Shown here: in pieces, positions 51,959 to 62,602 of the stretch
Numbering within the stretch: position 1 is the stretch's first letter
How the letters are laid out: each line of letters starts with the position of its first letter
Made by a program: the position numbers and the translations under genes
Assembly (NCBI GenBank): GCA_018267575.1
Contig: JAFDYF010000068.1
Span: 148,771-212,770 of the forward strand
Direction of reading: 5' to 3'
Origin: Bacteroidota bacterium
GTDB lineage: Bacteria > Bacteroidota > Bacteroidia > Chitinophagales > Chitinophagaceae
Length of the DNA stretch: 64,000 nt
Notes under the pieces: generated by a model
Database searches by the model: none
Told to the model about the DNA's origin: nothing
Seen by the model: the letters and a program-made list of their open reading frames with translations, nothing else

Positions 51959-51977
51959 TACTTTGAATTACAAAGTA
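51959..51977. promoter_or_regulatory. Putative operator of the creD-locus regulator, site 2
   Basis: TACTTTG-AATTA-CAAAGTA, a perfect 7-bp inverted repeat with a 5-base spacer, 8 bases upstream of the first gene of the run. A half-site TACTTTG also occurs at 52097 before the acetyltransferase. Confidence 0.65.
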
Positions 51978-52122
51978 AATGAGATTTTTTGTGATTTCCA
52001 AGACTTCACGAATATTTCTTTACATATAATGAAACAGGTTACTCCAAGGGATAATAATTGACTTAATATTCCAGCAAACACTCAAATAAATTTCAGTACT
52101 TTGTAAATAAGAACCCCAAACT

Positions 52123-52674
52123 ATGATCCGCTATACCATTGCTGAAACCGTTGAAGACCTTCATGGTATCTTAGCGCTACAAAAAGCTAATCTATCAGTC
52201 AACCTGAGCCAGGAAGAAATATTAAAAGAAGGCTTTGTGACCGCCGTCCACAGTTTTGAGAATCTTAAAAAAATGAACGACCTAGAGCAAAGCATCATTG
52301 CGAAAAATGCTGATGAGGTGGTTGCTTATTTATTAGCTATGACCCCAGAATGCAAGGATGATATAGCCGCATTGATATCCTTGTTCGAAAATTTTGAGAA
52401 ATTAAAATGGAAGGGAAAACTCATTTCAAGATACCATTATATACTGGTCGGTCAGGTTTGTGTGGCCAAGGGCTATCGCGGCTTGGGTATTTTGGACAAC
52501 TGCTATTATCTCTATAAAGAGCGTTTCAAGAATAAATACGATTTTGCCATTACTGATATCGATATCAAAAACCAACGATCAATCAATGCGCACAAAAGAA
52601 TCGGATTTCGGGAAATCCATCGGTTCACCGCAGCCAATCAGCAGGAATGGAGTATTGTGATTTGGGAATGGTGA
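52123..52674 (+). CDS. GNAT-family acetyltransferase
   Basis: A 183-residue protein. The acetyl-CoA binding motif region is VGQVCVAKGYRGLGILDNCYYLYKERFKNKYDFA, with TDIDIKNQRSINAHKRIGFREIHRF as the usual following helix and strand. The substrate is unknown. It stands alone on the plus strand. Confidence 0.82.
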   Translation: MIRYTIAETVEDLHGILALQKANLSVNLSQEEILKEGFVTAVHSFENLKKMNDLEQSIIAKNADEVVAYLLAMTPECKDDIAALISLFENFEKLKWKGKLISRYHYILVGQVCVAKGYRGLGILDNCYYLYKERFKNKYDFAITDIDIKNQRSINAHKRIGFREIHRFTAANQQEWSIVIWEW

Positions 52675-52879
52675 TAAGGAAAACAAACAATCGGCTAAAC
52701 CATGAGTAGAGGTCAAACGTTGAAGATTTGCCTATACCTTACCTTCGTTTTATTCATGGTTGTCAACACAATAAAAAGAAGAATCAATTGAGATTAACAT
52801 AAAAAATATTATTTTCAAGACTGTCAAATGTAATCGCATTTCAAGCTTATTCAGTTTATCCTTATAAATAACTTCCAAT

Positions 52880-54418
52880 ATGTTCGAGTCAGACTATATA
52901 CTCCTCTACACTTCGGGGTTGATTTCATCAGATGATTTAAAATCAAAAGAGAACCTAGAAGCCCTTTCTCTTTCTTATGAAATCGAGGAACTACGAAAAC
53001 CAAATTCCATATCACTGGGCGGGCGAGGTCCTCATAGCATGGAAATCAATTATGTTGATTGGATCAGATGGCTGAGAAACCAAGGAATCCAAAAACTAAG
53101 ATTCCATTATGTAGGTAGTAATGGAACTAAACTTCCAGCACATATCGCAACAGCCTTTCAGGGTGCGGTTGAATTTATTATGGAAATAATCACCCCTGAA
53201 CAAAATATTGCTTTTACATTGATCAGCAACGAGGGGCCTCGTTATGAATTAAGGGTTGACCAGTTTCTGGAGCTCATCAACCACCAATCCAAAAAAGATT
53301 CAATTTGGATCAGAATCAATGAGCTCATCAATGAATCAAATCAACTAAATGATAGACCGGAAGTCTTGTTAGACCAAACAAGCAATTATTTGCTTTCAAA
53401 AGAGGGTGTTAGCCTTTTCGAATACCTGGCTGATAATTTATTCAACGAAATTCAAATTGAATGCAACATACTGGGTTTGGTTTTGCAGATCCCAAACCAT
53501 TTAAAATCCTTTTTCTTTAAACCGGAATATCATTTTACATCCCACTTCAATGACCATGTGTATTTGTATGACCTGCGGAAAGTGACTGGGGCAGAGTTGA
53601 ACGCACTAATCCAAGCACAACCTTTTGCGGAAAAGTTGATCCCCATTATTTGGAAGGAATGCAAGCAGCAAAACCTATCAATCGTCACTTTAGCTACTGA
53701 GCATAACTGGATATCTGCCCTTCAGAAAATGAGCAGTGTTGAAACCGATGGGTTAAATCAAATTGTGTATCAAAGTATCATCAAAACCTGTGAAGAGGAA
53801 AACCGTTTTCCGACTATACCCGATGCATTAAAAGAATGTTTTGGCCCCGATGAGATTGGACAGAAAAGGGCTAGGGAAAGGGGGCATTATCAAAACAAAT
53901 GGCAGCTTGTCCCCAATCAAAACCCATGGAGATTGCTCTTCTTTGAAACAATCGCAAATTTTCATTTGGCCAAAAATACGGTCTCTTCAAGCAATGAAAC
54001 CCAAAAACATTTCTTGGATGAACTCAATGCCATTGCTGTATTTGCGGAAAAAGTGAAATCCCCATTTTCCGAAGCTTTTCGATTGGCGCAGTTTATTTTA
54101 AATAAAGAATTTATCGTGTACGATTTTGTAGATACCACGTTGGAGATGATAGCCCCGCTGATGAAGCAAATGCATTTTTCCCAAAACGCAGAAACCGTGT
54201 TGAAGAAAAATTTTTACTACGCAGAAAAAATGAAGCAGATAGGTTGGTCAACAGAAAAATGCAAAGAGCTCTTGGCACTAACCTGTTGTGAAGTATTTGG
54301 GGGAATGGGTTCTTGGAACGATCAAAGTTTTGACAATGACTTAGACCAACAAACTTATGAGGAGCTTTCCGCCCGTTTTTTTAAATCCAAAAAAGAATAT
54401 TTTGCCAGCCTACTTTAA
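52880..54418 (+). CDS. Unrecognised 512-residue protein
   Basis: A soluble protein with no signal peptide, no membrane helices and no domain I recognise. The N-terminal 170 residues look alpha/beta (YILLYTSGLISSDDL, ISLGGRGPHSMEINYVDWIRWLRNQGIQKLRFHYVG). The rest is mainly helical. Conserved-looking residues include GGRGPHS near residue 47 and CCEVFGGMGSWND near 475. The codon pattern is that of a real gene and the frame is open for 1.5 kb. It is isolated, with about 200 bases before it and about 480 after, so context gives no clue. Confidence 0.75.
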   Translation: MFESDYILLYTSGLISSDDLKSKENLEALSLSYEIEELRKPNSISLGGRGPHSMEINYVDWIRWLRNQGIQKLRFHYVGSNGTKLPAHIATAFQGAVEFIMEIITPEQNIAFTLISNEGPRYELRVDQFLELINHQSKKDSIWIRINELINESNQLNDRPEVLLDQTSNYLLSKEGVSLFEYLADNLFNEIQIECNILGLVLQIPNHLKSFFFKPEYHFTSHFNDHVYLYDLRKVTGAELNALIQAQPFAEKLIPIIWKECKQQNLSIVTLATEHNWISALQKMSSVETDGLNQIVYQSIIKTCEEENRFPTIPDALKECFGPDEIGQKRARERGHYQNKWQLVPNQNPWRLLFFETIANFHLAKNTVSSSNETQKHFLDELNAIAVFAEKVKSPFSEAFRLAQFILNKEFIVYDFVDTTLEMIAPLMKQMHFSQNAETVLKKNFYYAEKMKQIGWSTEKCKELLALTCCEVFGGMGSWNDQSFDNDLDQQTYEELSARFFKSKKEYFASLL

Positions 54419-54903
54419 GTTGGAAAATATTTTTTTTGAGCTTTCCTTTCATCTACATGCCATTGAAGATCATCTTTCACTGACCAACCCAAATTCAAAA
54501 AAATACTTGAGACTCCTTCATATGGTGAGCAAATGACAATAATGGCCCCCTAATGTGTTTTGCAATTGAACTGTAATGGGATTAATTAGCTTTATTATCG
54601 TGTCCGACTCGTTTTAAATATTCAGTATCTGTTGCGATTACAATTTTGCTAACGCCAAGTTTTCGTCTAGTTTCAGCATAAATACTTACCATTTTCAAAA
54701 ACAATTTTCGCATAAATGAGGCGCATGCATTCTTGGCATAAACTAATTATAAATTAACCAAGAAGGATATATATTGACCATACGAATTCAATCACACCGC
54801 ATTTACTTTTGGTTACTTAGCCAATATCAAAAGAAGTAAACTAATCATTTCCCGACTAAAAGATAAGGGTTCCAGAATACAATTTCTAGAACCCTTATAA
54901 AAA
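54419..54903. other. Intergenic region; only a terminator seen
   Basis: About 480 AT-rich bases between two genes that converge. Apart from the hairpin at 54863-54898 I see no gene, repeat or RNA. Confidence 0.5.
54863..54898 (-). terminator. Terminator hairpin after the amidohydrolase gene
   Basis: ATAAGGGTTC (54863-54872) pairs with GAACCCTTAT (54889-54898), with further pairing of AGAA and TTCT inside. On the minus strand it is followed by CTTTTAG. Confidence 0.75.
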
Positions 54904-57900
54904 TTATTCTTTGATGCCCGTGGTATTGCCTGGTTTATCGAAACTCCATTCAGCATTGTTCAATACCCTTTTCTGAGGGTATATTTCATCAGCCGTATTT
55001 CCATCGTACAACCTGCCGTTCTTCATCACATACTGGATGGTATTGCTGTTGCGGATATTTTCAAGTGGGTTTTTCTCCATAATCACCAAATCAGCAAGCT
55101 TGCCTACTTCAATACTTCCCAAATCCTTGTCAAGCCCCAAGCCTTCTGCCCCAAGTATCGTGGCACATTTAAGTGCATCGATATTTCTCATGCCACCACT
55201 TTGTAAGGCCCATAGTTCCCAATGATAGCCCAACCCTTGAAACTCGCCATGGCTACCTACGCCCACCATACCACCTGCTTCTACCAAGGCCTTCATGTTT
55301 TTAGCATGCTTTGGGAATACTTGTTCTTCGGGCATGAACCAACCCTGCACACGGCGTGTTTTGGAAGCCAGTTCCTCGTATGCCATAAAGTGTTGCACTT
55401 TAGGATCATGATAAGGGTTCTCTGTTTCCCAAAAATAATTTTCAGCAAAAGGCCCACCATAGGAAACGATGAGTGTAGGCGTAACCATCATATGCGCTTG
55501 CGAAATGGCTTTGAACACATCACTGTATAATGGATAGATGGGCAACGCATGTTCATGGCCCGGGTAACCATCCAGCATATTGGTCATGTTCAGTTTGAAA
55601 TCAAGACCGCCTTCTGTCGTGGGCATCAACTGCTGGTGCCTTGCAGCTTCAATTATCCATTCACGCTGTTTCCGATTACCCGTGAGGTACATTTTGATAT
55701 ACTTGGTATGGAAATACTTACTGTATTGCTCCAAAATATTTTCTGCCTGTGTGGAATCCTTTACATTATAAAACCAGTAGCCGACACCTGGCCCTGTCGA
55801 ATAAATCCTTGGACCAATCATCTCTCCCGCGTCCACCATATCGCCATAAGTCAACACATCGGTGGTAGCCGTTTGGGGATCTCGTGTAGTAGTAACCCCA
55901 TAGGCCAGGTTTATAGCGTAAATCCAAATCTGGTTTTTGTGCATGCCCCAGTTGGGCCACATGTGGGAATGAGGATCTACAAAACCAGGAGTAATAGTCT
56001 TGCCCGACATATCCATGATTTGCGCTCCGGACGGTGCGTTAATCGTACCACTCTTGCCAATCGCCTTTATCCGGTTGTTCTCCACCAGCAGATCGCCAGA
56101 TTCAATTACCTCCTCTCCCTTCATGGTAATGATGCGTGCATTTTTGAAAAGGATGCTACCCTTTGGCATATCTTTTTTGAAGAACACTTTTACATCGCTT
56201 TCTGAAGCTTTGAATTTAGGCTCTTCTTTTTTTACCGATTTTTTAGCGGTCGTATCTTTCGCTTTTAAAGAATCGGTGATTTTTTTCAGTGAATCGGCGG
56301 ATTTTTTCAACGTAGAATCGGCATTCAACCGGGCAATGGAATCCGCTGATTTTTTTGCCTGCAGCTTTTTTGCCTCGACCACACTATCATCGAAAGCTTG
56401 CGCCTTATCTACATCATAGGTAAAATGTGCACTGCCCAAACTCCAATGCACGGTTTTGCCATCCAATTGCCAAGAAGGGAATTCGCCACCAATTTCGGTA
56501 AGCTGACGTGCAGGAAATTCTGCATTCGATGCATCTGCAACAGAAATATTGGCGGTCTTCCCGGTCTTGGGCACAGTGACTACATAAATATTATTATTGA
56601 TTTCCGCAATGGCACGGTCGCCTTCTGGGGACATGGTTATAAAACTGGCATCAGAAGGTTTTACCATTTCCCTTTCACGATCTTCGTCCTCTGTCTCCGC
56701 TACGATGCATTGCATTTTTGAAGGATCTGGTCTTCCGTATTTGGTAGGGGTTGAACCAAAAACAGTGATGCCTGAAACATGAGCCAGCTTTTTCTCGTCT
56801 GTACCATCCCATTTCATTGAAATCAGGTATCCCTCACCGTTATTCAGATAAATACGGTCGTTTTGGCCTTTCACAAAATGGGGATTGAACCTTCCCATCG
56901 ATTTATCGATCACGTTGATGCTACCACCATTGGCAGGAATCCAACAGATATCATCTTCATTGCCATTATAGCCCGGCCCATAAGCCTCTTTAAACACCCT
57001 TTTACTGCTCCTGATAAAAGCGATTCGATCGCCTGTTAAATTAAAAATCAGGTTCTGATAAAGCCCCGGTTCCGTAGTCAATTTTTGGATGCTATTTTTT
57101 TTGACACCAAAAATTATTTTATAAATATTACCCCCATCTGCATTCCAGGTACTAAAGGCAATCGAATTGCCATCGGGCGACCATGCAGGTTGGGCCTCGG
57201 TAAAATCATTATTGGTGACACGTTTCGGAGTTCCATTGGGATAATCCATCACATACAAACGGTTAAGCACCGTGAACGCCAGTTTTTTTCCATCAGGGGA
57301 AGGCACTGCATCCCGTATTTGGGTGGATTGTTGGTAAGCGGTATCTGAAACCGGATATTTAAATTCCAGTTTGGGGCCCAGCTCAAGTTCCACATTAGCG
57401 GTGAATGGGATTTCAGTAATGGCACCACCATCAATGGGTATCCGATAAAATTTACCTCCATAGGAGGCAATCAGTGCTTTGCTGTCGGGAGTAAAGGACA
57501 TCCCAGGCAATACACCCATCGGTGCAATGGATTCCTGTTCGTCGCGCTGCACCGGATAGGCAAGCCATTTTTCGTCCCCTGTTTTCAAATCGCGGATCAC
57601 CAATCCCGTCTTATCCTCAAAGCGGCTACCATAAACCATCCATTTGCCATCTTTCGATAGTACAGGAGTAAACCCCGAGCCATAACGTGACGTGATATTA
57701 TTGGTTTTTGCGTTATCCCTATCGTATACGCCAATCTGATATTGAGGCAGCATGGCATTATAGTTCCAGGCATTTCGGCGTTGGGAATAATAAACGTAAC
57801 GACCATCGGCGCTCACTGCGGGGTCGATCGCTTTCAGATAAGCGGGCCCATCCACCAGTTGAGCCCCTCCGCCCCCTTTGCGATGTACCATATAGAGCTT

Positions 57901-58443
57901 GATGTTTCGACGCCCCTTTGCATAAATAATATAATCTCCATCGGGGGTCCAGCAAGCACTTGGAAAATACTGGTTCACTTCTTTGGTGAGTTGAACCGTA
58001 TCCCCTTTTTCAAAATCGATATACCAAACATTATCGGCCCCACTCCTATCAGAAACAAACAATATCTTTTTACCATCCGGGCTATAACGCGGATGCACAT
58101 CATATGACAAACCCTTGGTGATTGACGTAGCATGACCACCAGTAATGGGAATGGTGTAGAGATCTCCCATTAAATCAAACACGATGGTTTGTCCGTCGGG
58201 GCTCACATCCAGGCTCATCCAAGAACCCTCTTTGGTGCTATAGCTAATTTTACGAGTGGGTTTTAACGGAAGGTCTTTGTACTTTACATATTTCGTGGTA
58301 TCCTTTTTGGTGGAATCCTCGAAAAGATTTAAACGTCGATCTCCTTTTTCATTTGCCCTTAAGGACAAGTTCGAGAATAAAAAAATGGCTGAAAAACAAA
58401 TTAATAAGAAATGGTTTCCCCATTGCATGTGTCTTGGTTTCAT
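54904..58443 (-). CDS. TolB-like propeller fused to an amidohydrolase (secreted)
   Basis: A 1179-residue protein. A signal peptide (NHFLLICFSAIFLFSNLSLRA) is followed by propeller repeats with the PDG pattern: DVSPDGQTIVFDLMGDLYTIP, RYSPDGKKILFVSDRSG, AWSPDGNSIAFSTW and MSPEGDRAIAEI (to about residue 670). A Lys/Ala/Asp/Ser linker lies near 690-750. The C-terminal amidohydrolase domain has the metal pair His-Ser-His in FVDPHSHMWPNWG (~825). Later ligands are in PGHEHALPIYP and GSHGEFQGLGYHWE, and the domain closes with GSIEVGKLADLVIMEKNP. It is likely periplasmic and hydrolyses an amide or cyclic substrate that is not known. Confidence 0.85.
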   Translation of the reverse strand: MKPRHMQWGNHFLLICFSAIFLFSNLSLRANEKGDRRLNLFEDSTKKDTTKYVKYKDLPLKPTRKISYSTKEGSWMSLDVSPDGQTIVFDLMGDLYTIPITGGHATSITKGLSYDVHPRYSPDGKKILFVSDRSGADNVWYIDFEKGDTVQLTKEVNQYFPSACWTPDGDYIIYAKGRRNIKLYMVHRKGGGGAQLVDGPAYLKAIDPAVSADGRYVYYSQRRNAWNYNAMLPQYQIGVYDRDNAKTNNITSRYGSGFTPVLSKDGKWMVYGSRFEDKTGLVIRDLKTGDEKWLAYPVQRDEQESIAPMGVLPGMSFTPDSKALIASYGGKFYRIPIDGGAITEIPFTANVELELGPKLEFKYPVSDTAYQQSTQIRDAVPSPDGKKLAFTVLNRLYVMDYPNGTPKRVTNNDFTEAQPAWSPDGNSIAFSTWNADGGNIYKIIFGVKKNSIQKLTTEPGLYQNLIFNLTGDRIAFIRSSKRVFKEAYGPGYNGNEDDICWIPANGGSINVIDKSMGRFNPHFVKGQNDRIYLNNGEGYLISMKWDGTDEKKLAHVSGITVFGSTPTKYGRPDPSKMQCIVAETEDEDREREMVKPSDASFITMSPEGDRAIAEINNNIYVVTVPKTGKTANISVADASNAEFPARQLTEIGGEFPSWQLDGKTVHWSLGSAHFTYDVDKAQAFDDSVVEAKKLQAKKSADSIARLNADSTLKKSADSLKKITDSLKAKDTTAKKSVKKEEPKFKASESDVKVFFKKDMPKGSILFKNARIITMKGEEVIESGDLLVENNRIKAIGKSGTINAPSGAQIMDMSGKTITPGFVDPHSHMWPNWGMHKNQIWIYAINLAYGVTTTRDPQTATTDVLTYGDMVDAGEMIGPRIYSTGPGVGYWFYNVKDSTQAENILEQYSKYFHTKYIKMYLTGNRKQREWIIEAARHQQLMPTTEGGLDFKLNMTNMLDGYPGHEHALPIYPLYSDVFKAISQAHMMVTPTLIVSYGGPFAENYFWETENPYHDPKVQHFMAYEELASKTRRVQGWFMPEEQVFPKHAKNMKALVEAGGMVGVGSHGEFQGLGYHWELWALQSGGMRNIDALKCATILGAEGLGLDKDLGSIEVGKLADLVIMEKNPLENIRNSNTIQYVMKNGRLYDGNTADEIYPQKRVLNNAEWSFDKPGNTTGIKE

Positions 58444-58572
58444 ATATCGCTTATATTATGATTGAATATAGAAAGATACTACAGATAATAAAATGAAAAT
58501 TTTGTGAAGCATTTTATTTGATGAATGGTAATAAAAGTTTTTCCTTAACTTTTGCTCTTAAATTTCGATTGC

Positions 58573-60075
58573 ATGCAGGAAAAATTCATTCTCGCCCTTG
58601 ATCAAGGTACAACTAGCTCCAGAGCTATCTTATTCGATCACTCCGGCAATATTATCAATACGGCACAAAAGGAATTCAAACAAATCTACCCACAACCCGC
58701 CTGGGTAGAGCATGATGCAGAAGAAATATGGTCCTCGCAATATGGGGTGTTAGCGGAGGTGCTGGCAAAAAAGAATATCAACACCCAACAGATTGCTGCT
58801 ATTGGCATCACCAATCAAAGGGAAACGACCATTGTATGGGATCGTAAAACGGGCAAACCCATTTACCATGCCATCGTGTGGCAGGACAGAAGAACAGCCG
58901 ATTACTGCAATCAGTTAAAGTCACAAGGGATGTCCCCAACCATACAACAAAAAACCGGCTTGGTGATCGATGCCTATTTTTCTGCAACCAAACTAAAATG
59001 GATACTCGACAATGTTAGTGGGGCTCGCGCTAAAGCTGAAAAAGGAGAACTGGCTTTTGGAACGGTAGATAGTTGGTTGGTTTGGAAATTATCAGGGGGA
59101 CAATTGCATATCACGGATGTATCCAATGCCTCCAGAACCATGCTATACAATATCCATAGCTGTGAATGGGATCAGGACTTGCTGAAACTGTTTGACATAC
59201 CGGAAAATATTTTGCCCAATGTAAAAGCGTCCAGTGAAATATATGGACAAAGCGGAACGGTGATTGCCCCCACCTCCAATATTCCCATTGCAGGTATTGC
59301 AGGCGATCAGCAAGCCGCTTTATTTGGACAGCTATGCACCCAACCGGGCATGGTAAAAAACACCTATGGCACGGGCTGCTTTATGTTGATGAACACGGGT
59401 GAAAAAGCGGTCACTTCGAAAAACAATTTGCTCACCACCATTGCTTGGAAGATAAATAACAAGGTAGCATATGCTTTGGAAGGAAGTATTTTTATTGGTG
59501 GCGCGGTGGTGCAGTGGCTACGTGATGGCTTACACCTAATCCGTTCTTCTGCCGAAGTGGAATCGCTTGCGGCTCAGGTAAAAGAAACCGATGGCGTATA
59601 TATAGTACCTGCATTTGCAGGGTTGGGCGCTCCTCACTGGAACCAGTATGCGAGGGGAAGTATTTTTGGTATGACCCGTGGCACCAACAATGCACATATC
59701 GCAAGGGCTTCATTGGAGAGCATCGCCTATCAAACTTATGATGTGCTCAAAGCGATGGAAGCAGACTCGAATATCAGCATCAAGGAACTGAGGGTAGATG
59801 GGGGTGCAACCGCCAACAATCTACTTATGCAGTTTCAATCGGATATTTTGCAAGCACCGGTTGTGCGCCCTGTTGTTTACGAAACGACGGCACTCGGCGC
59901 TGCTTATTTAGCCGGCCTCGCTGTTGGTTATTGGAGCAGTATTGATGATATACAAAAGCAGTGGCAGATAGATAAAAAATTCACGCCAGCATCCAGCTTG
60001 GAAAAAACCAATGCATTGTTGAAAGGTTGGCAACGTTCCGTAAAGGCCAGCATTGCTTGGGCGGATGAGAAATGA
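58573..60075 (+). CDS. glpK: Glycerol kinase GlpK
   Basis: A protein of about 500 residues of the FGGY family that makes glycerol-3-phosphate from glycerol and ATP. Landmarks: [75 protein letters not shown] and [22 protein letters not shown]. The ATG at 58573 (MQEKFIL) is the start; the TTG at 58552 would add seven residues not usual in the family. It is the first gene of the glp run. Confidence 0.95.
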   Translation: MQEKFILALDQGTTSSRAILFDHSGNIINTAQKEFKQIYPQPAWVEHDAEEIWSSQYGVLAEVLAKKNINTQQIAAIGITNQRETTIVWDRKTGKPIYHAIVWQDRRTADYCNQLKSQGMSPTIQQKTGLVIDAYFSATKLKWILDNVSGARAKAEKGELAFGTVDSWLVWKLSGGQLHITDVSNASRTMLYNIHSCEWDQDLLKLFDIPENILPNVKASSEIYGQSGTVIAPTSNIPIAGIAGDQQAALFGQLCTQPGMVKNTYGTGCFMLMNTGEKAVTSKNNLLTTIAWKINNKVAYALEGSIFIGGAVVQWLRDGLHLIRSSAEVESLAAQVKETDGVYIVPAFAGLGAPHWNQYARGSIFGMTRGTNNAHIARASLESIAYQTYDVLKAMEADSNISIKELRVDGGATANNLLMQFQSDILQAPVVRPVVYETTALGAAYLAGLAVGYWSSIDDIQKQWQIDKKFTPASSLEKTNALLKGWQRSVKASIAWADEK

Positions 60076-60225
60076 TAGTGATATCCAAATAATACAGTAG
60101 CAGTTTTATAAATCTTGACATTTAACAAACAAACCTAAAAGTGATTGAGTGTTATAGAGAATAATCTAAAAGCTATTGAAACTATTTTCATCAGTTAGGC
60201 ATTTAACTTTCAATACAGGATATTC

Positions 60226-61797
60226 ATGCGGAGAGATACCATGATAGAACAATTAGAATCCTTTTCGGGCGAATGGGATATCTGCATCATAGGTGGTGGG
60301 GCAACAGGTTTGGGAGCAGCCGTGGATGCGGCTTCCCGTGGTTTCAAAACCATTTTGTTGGAGCAATACGATTTTGCCAAAGGCACTTCCTCCCGCTCCA
60401 CCAAATTGGTACACGGCGGTGTACGCTATCTGCAACAAGGAAATATAAAATTAGTATTGGGAGCATTGAGAGAACGTGGCCTGCTCAAGAACAATGCGCC
60501 TCATTTGGTAAAGAACCAATCCTTTATTGTACCCAATTATAAATGGTGGGAAGGTCCCTATTACGGTATTGGGCTAAAAGTGTACGACTGGATGAGCGGC
60601 CGATTGGGGCTAGGTCCTTCCAAATTTTTGACGAAAGAGGAGACATTAGCATCAGCTCCCACATTAGAGGCAGATGGTTTAAAAGGCAGTGTACTATACC
60701 ATGACGGTCAATTTGATGATGCCAGACTAGCCATCAACCTGGCACAAACAGCAGCGTCACATGGATGCACCCTGCTCAACTATTGCAAAGTGGATGGCTT
60801 TCTAAAAACCAACCAACAAATTTCTGGTGTACATGCCCGTGATTTACTAAGCGGGAAGACTTATAAGATAAAAGCAAAATCAGTTATCAATGCCACGGGT
60901 GTTTTTACTGATTTTGTTTTAAAAATGGATGACCCCAAGTCCGAAGAAATCATTGCGCCCAGTCAGGGGGTGCATATTGTGCTCGACAAAGAATTTCTGC
61001 CCGGCGATGCTGCAATCATGGTACCACATACGGATGATGGACGGGTTTTGTTCGCTGTGCCTTGGCATAACAAAATCATTATCGGCACCACGGATACGCC
61101 CATCAAAGAAAATCAGGAATCCTCTTTTTTAGAACCCATTGCCTTGGATGATGAAATCGATTTCATCCTTCATCAGATAGGAAAATATTTAACCCATGAT
61201 CCTTCCAGAAAAGATATCAAAAGTGTTTTCGCTGGTTTAAGACCCTTGGTTAAGGGAGATAGCAAAAAAACGGCCGAGCTTTCGAGGGACCATTTGATTG
61301 TAATCTCGGCATCAGGTCTTATCACCATTACAGGTGGCAAGTGGACCACTTACCGGCATATGGCAGAGGATGTGATCAACACGGCTATCAAAAAAGCCGG
61401 ACTTGCCAACAAAGACTGTGTAACTTTTGACCTGAAGATCCATGGGGCAAAAACAAACACCGATTTCAATGAGCCATTTTATTATTATGGCAGCGATGCC
61501 GATGCATTAAGATTATTGGCACAAAATAAAAAATCCCTGGCCGAGCCCATTCATCCAAACCTGCCTTATATAAAAGCGGAGATTGTGTGGGCCGTTCAAA
61601 ATGAGATGTGCATGACCGTGGAAGATGCCTTGGCCAGAAGAACCAGGGCCTTGTTGTTGGATGCAAGGGCCTCTATGGAAGCGGCACCTGCCGTTGCAGC
61701 ATTACTGGCCAAAGAAATGAACCAAAGTGAAACATGGCAACAGCAACAAGTATTTGCCTTTAATAAAGTGGCTCAGCATTATTTACCAAATAACTAA
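60226..61797 (+). CDS. glpD: Glycerol-3-phosphate dehydrogenase, FAD type (GlpD)
   Basis: A 523-residue flavoprotein oxidising glycerol-3-phosphate to dihydroxyacetone phosphate and passing electrons to the quinone pool. The FAD site is ICIIGGGATGLGAAVDAASRG, followed by GTSSRSTKLVHGGVRYLQQG. ITGGKWTTYRHMAEDV marks the C-terminal part of the catalytic domain, and a helical domain ends the protein. The ATG at 60226 or at 60241 (preceded by GGAGAG) are both possible. It lies 150 bases behind glpK. Confidence 0.94.
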   Translation: MRRDTMIEQLESFSGEWDICIIGGGATGLGAAVDAASRGFKTILLEQYDFAKGTSSRSTKLVHGGVRYLQQGNIKLVLGALRERGLLKNNAPHLVKNQSFIVPNYKWWEGPYYGIGLKVYDWMSGRLGLGPSKFLTKEETLASAPTLEADGLKGSVLYHDGQFDDARLAINLAQTAASHGCTLLNYCKVDGFLKTNQQISGVHARDLLSGKTYKIKAKSVINATGVFTDFVLKMDDPKSEEIIAPSQGVHIVLDKEFLPGDAAIMVPHTDDGRVLFAVPWHNKIIIGTTDTPIKENQESSFLEPIALDDEIDFILHQIGKYLTHDPSRKDIKSVFAGLRPLVKGDSKKTAELSRDHLIVISASGLITITGGKWTTYRHMAEDVINTAIKKAGLANKDCVTFDLKIHGAKTNTDFNEPFYYYGSDADALRLLAQNKKSLAEPIHPNLPYIKAEIVWAVQNEMCMTVEDALARRTRALLLDARASMEAAPAVAALLAKEMNQSETWQQQQVFAFNKVAQHYLPNN

Positions 61798-61824
61798 CAT
61801 CACACATTTTTAAAACCCAATGGT

Positions 61825-62556
61825 ATGACCCCTTTTCTTGGAGAATTCATAGGAACGGCTATTCTGATCATATTAGGTCAAGGCGTAGTGTCAAATGTAG
61901 TATTGGCAAAAACAAAAGGAAACAATAGTGGCTGGATCGTCATCACATTTGGTTGGGCGATGGCTGTGTATGTGGGTGTGTTCGTGGCTGCTCCTTATAG
62001 TGGTGCACATCTAAACCCCGCGGTTACCTTAGGGCTTGCTGCCGTAGGTACTTTCGCATGGTCATCCGTGGTTCCGTATATCGTTGCTCAAATGGCTGGT
62101 GCTATGACCGGATCATTGATCGTATGGCTTGCCTATCGACCACATTTTAGTGAGACCGATGATGCCAATGCCAAACTCGCGGTGTTCTGCACAGCACCTG
62201 CCATCCGAAGTCCCATCAACAATATGATCACAGAAATGATCGGCACTTTTATGCTGGTCTTTGCCGTGCTTTATATTGCCGCTCCCAGTATCACATTGAA
62301 TACTACCGAAGGAAAATTGGGCTTGGGTGCTATTGGCGCCTTACCTGTATCCTTGCTGGTATTGGCAATCGGTCTTTCCTTAGGAGGTCCCACCGGATAT
62401 GCCATCAACCCGGCAAGAGACCTTGGTCCACGCATCATGCATTTTATTTTACCCATACCAAAAAAAAGAGATAGTGATTGGGGCTATGCCTGGGTGCCCA
62501 TTATAGGGCCATCTATCGGCGCATTATTAGCAGCACTGGTTTATAGGATGATTTAA
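61825..62556 (+). CDS. glpF: Glycerol facilitator GlpF (aquaglyceroporin)
   Basis: A 243-residue MIP-family channel with six helices. The two pore motifs are HLNPAVTLG (about residue 61) and AINPARDLGPR (about 195), with Asp after the second NPAR, as in glycerol-conducting members. It lets glycerol enter for GlpK. It lies 27 bases behind glpD. Confidence 0.93.
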   Translation: MTPFLGEFIGTAILIILGQGVVSNVVLAKTKGNNSGWIVITFGWAMAVYVGVFVAAPYSGAHLNPAVTLGLAAVGTFAWSSVVPYIVAQMAGAMTGSLIVWLAYRPHFSETDDANAKLAVFCTAPAIRSPINNMITEMIGTFMLVFAVLYIAAPSITLNTTEGKLGLGAIGALPVSLLVLAIGLSLGGPTGYAINPARDLGPRIMHFILPIPKKRDSDWGYAWVPIIGPSIGALLAALVYRMI

Positions 62557-62602
62557 TAAGGAAAAAAAATGATTGGGATTTCTAAAATTTTTAGGCGCTC
62601 TT

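Noticed and set aside
58517..58554. TTTG and TAACTTTTG before glpK as a promoter
   Set aside because: The spacer of 25 bases and an extra base in the -7 box do not fit the TTG-N17-23-TAnnTTTG consensus.
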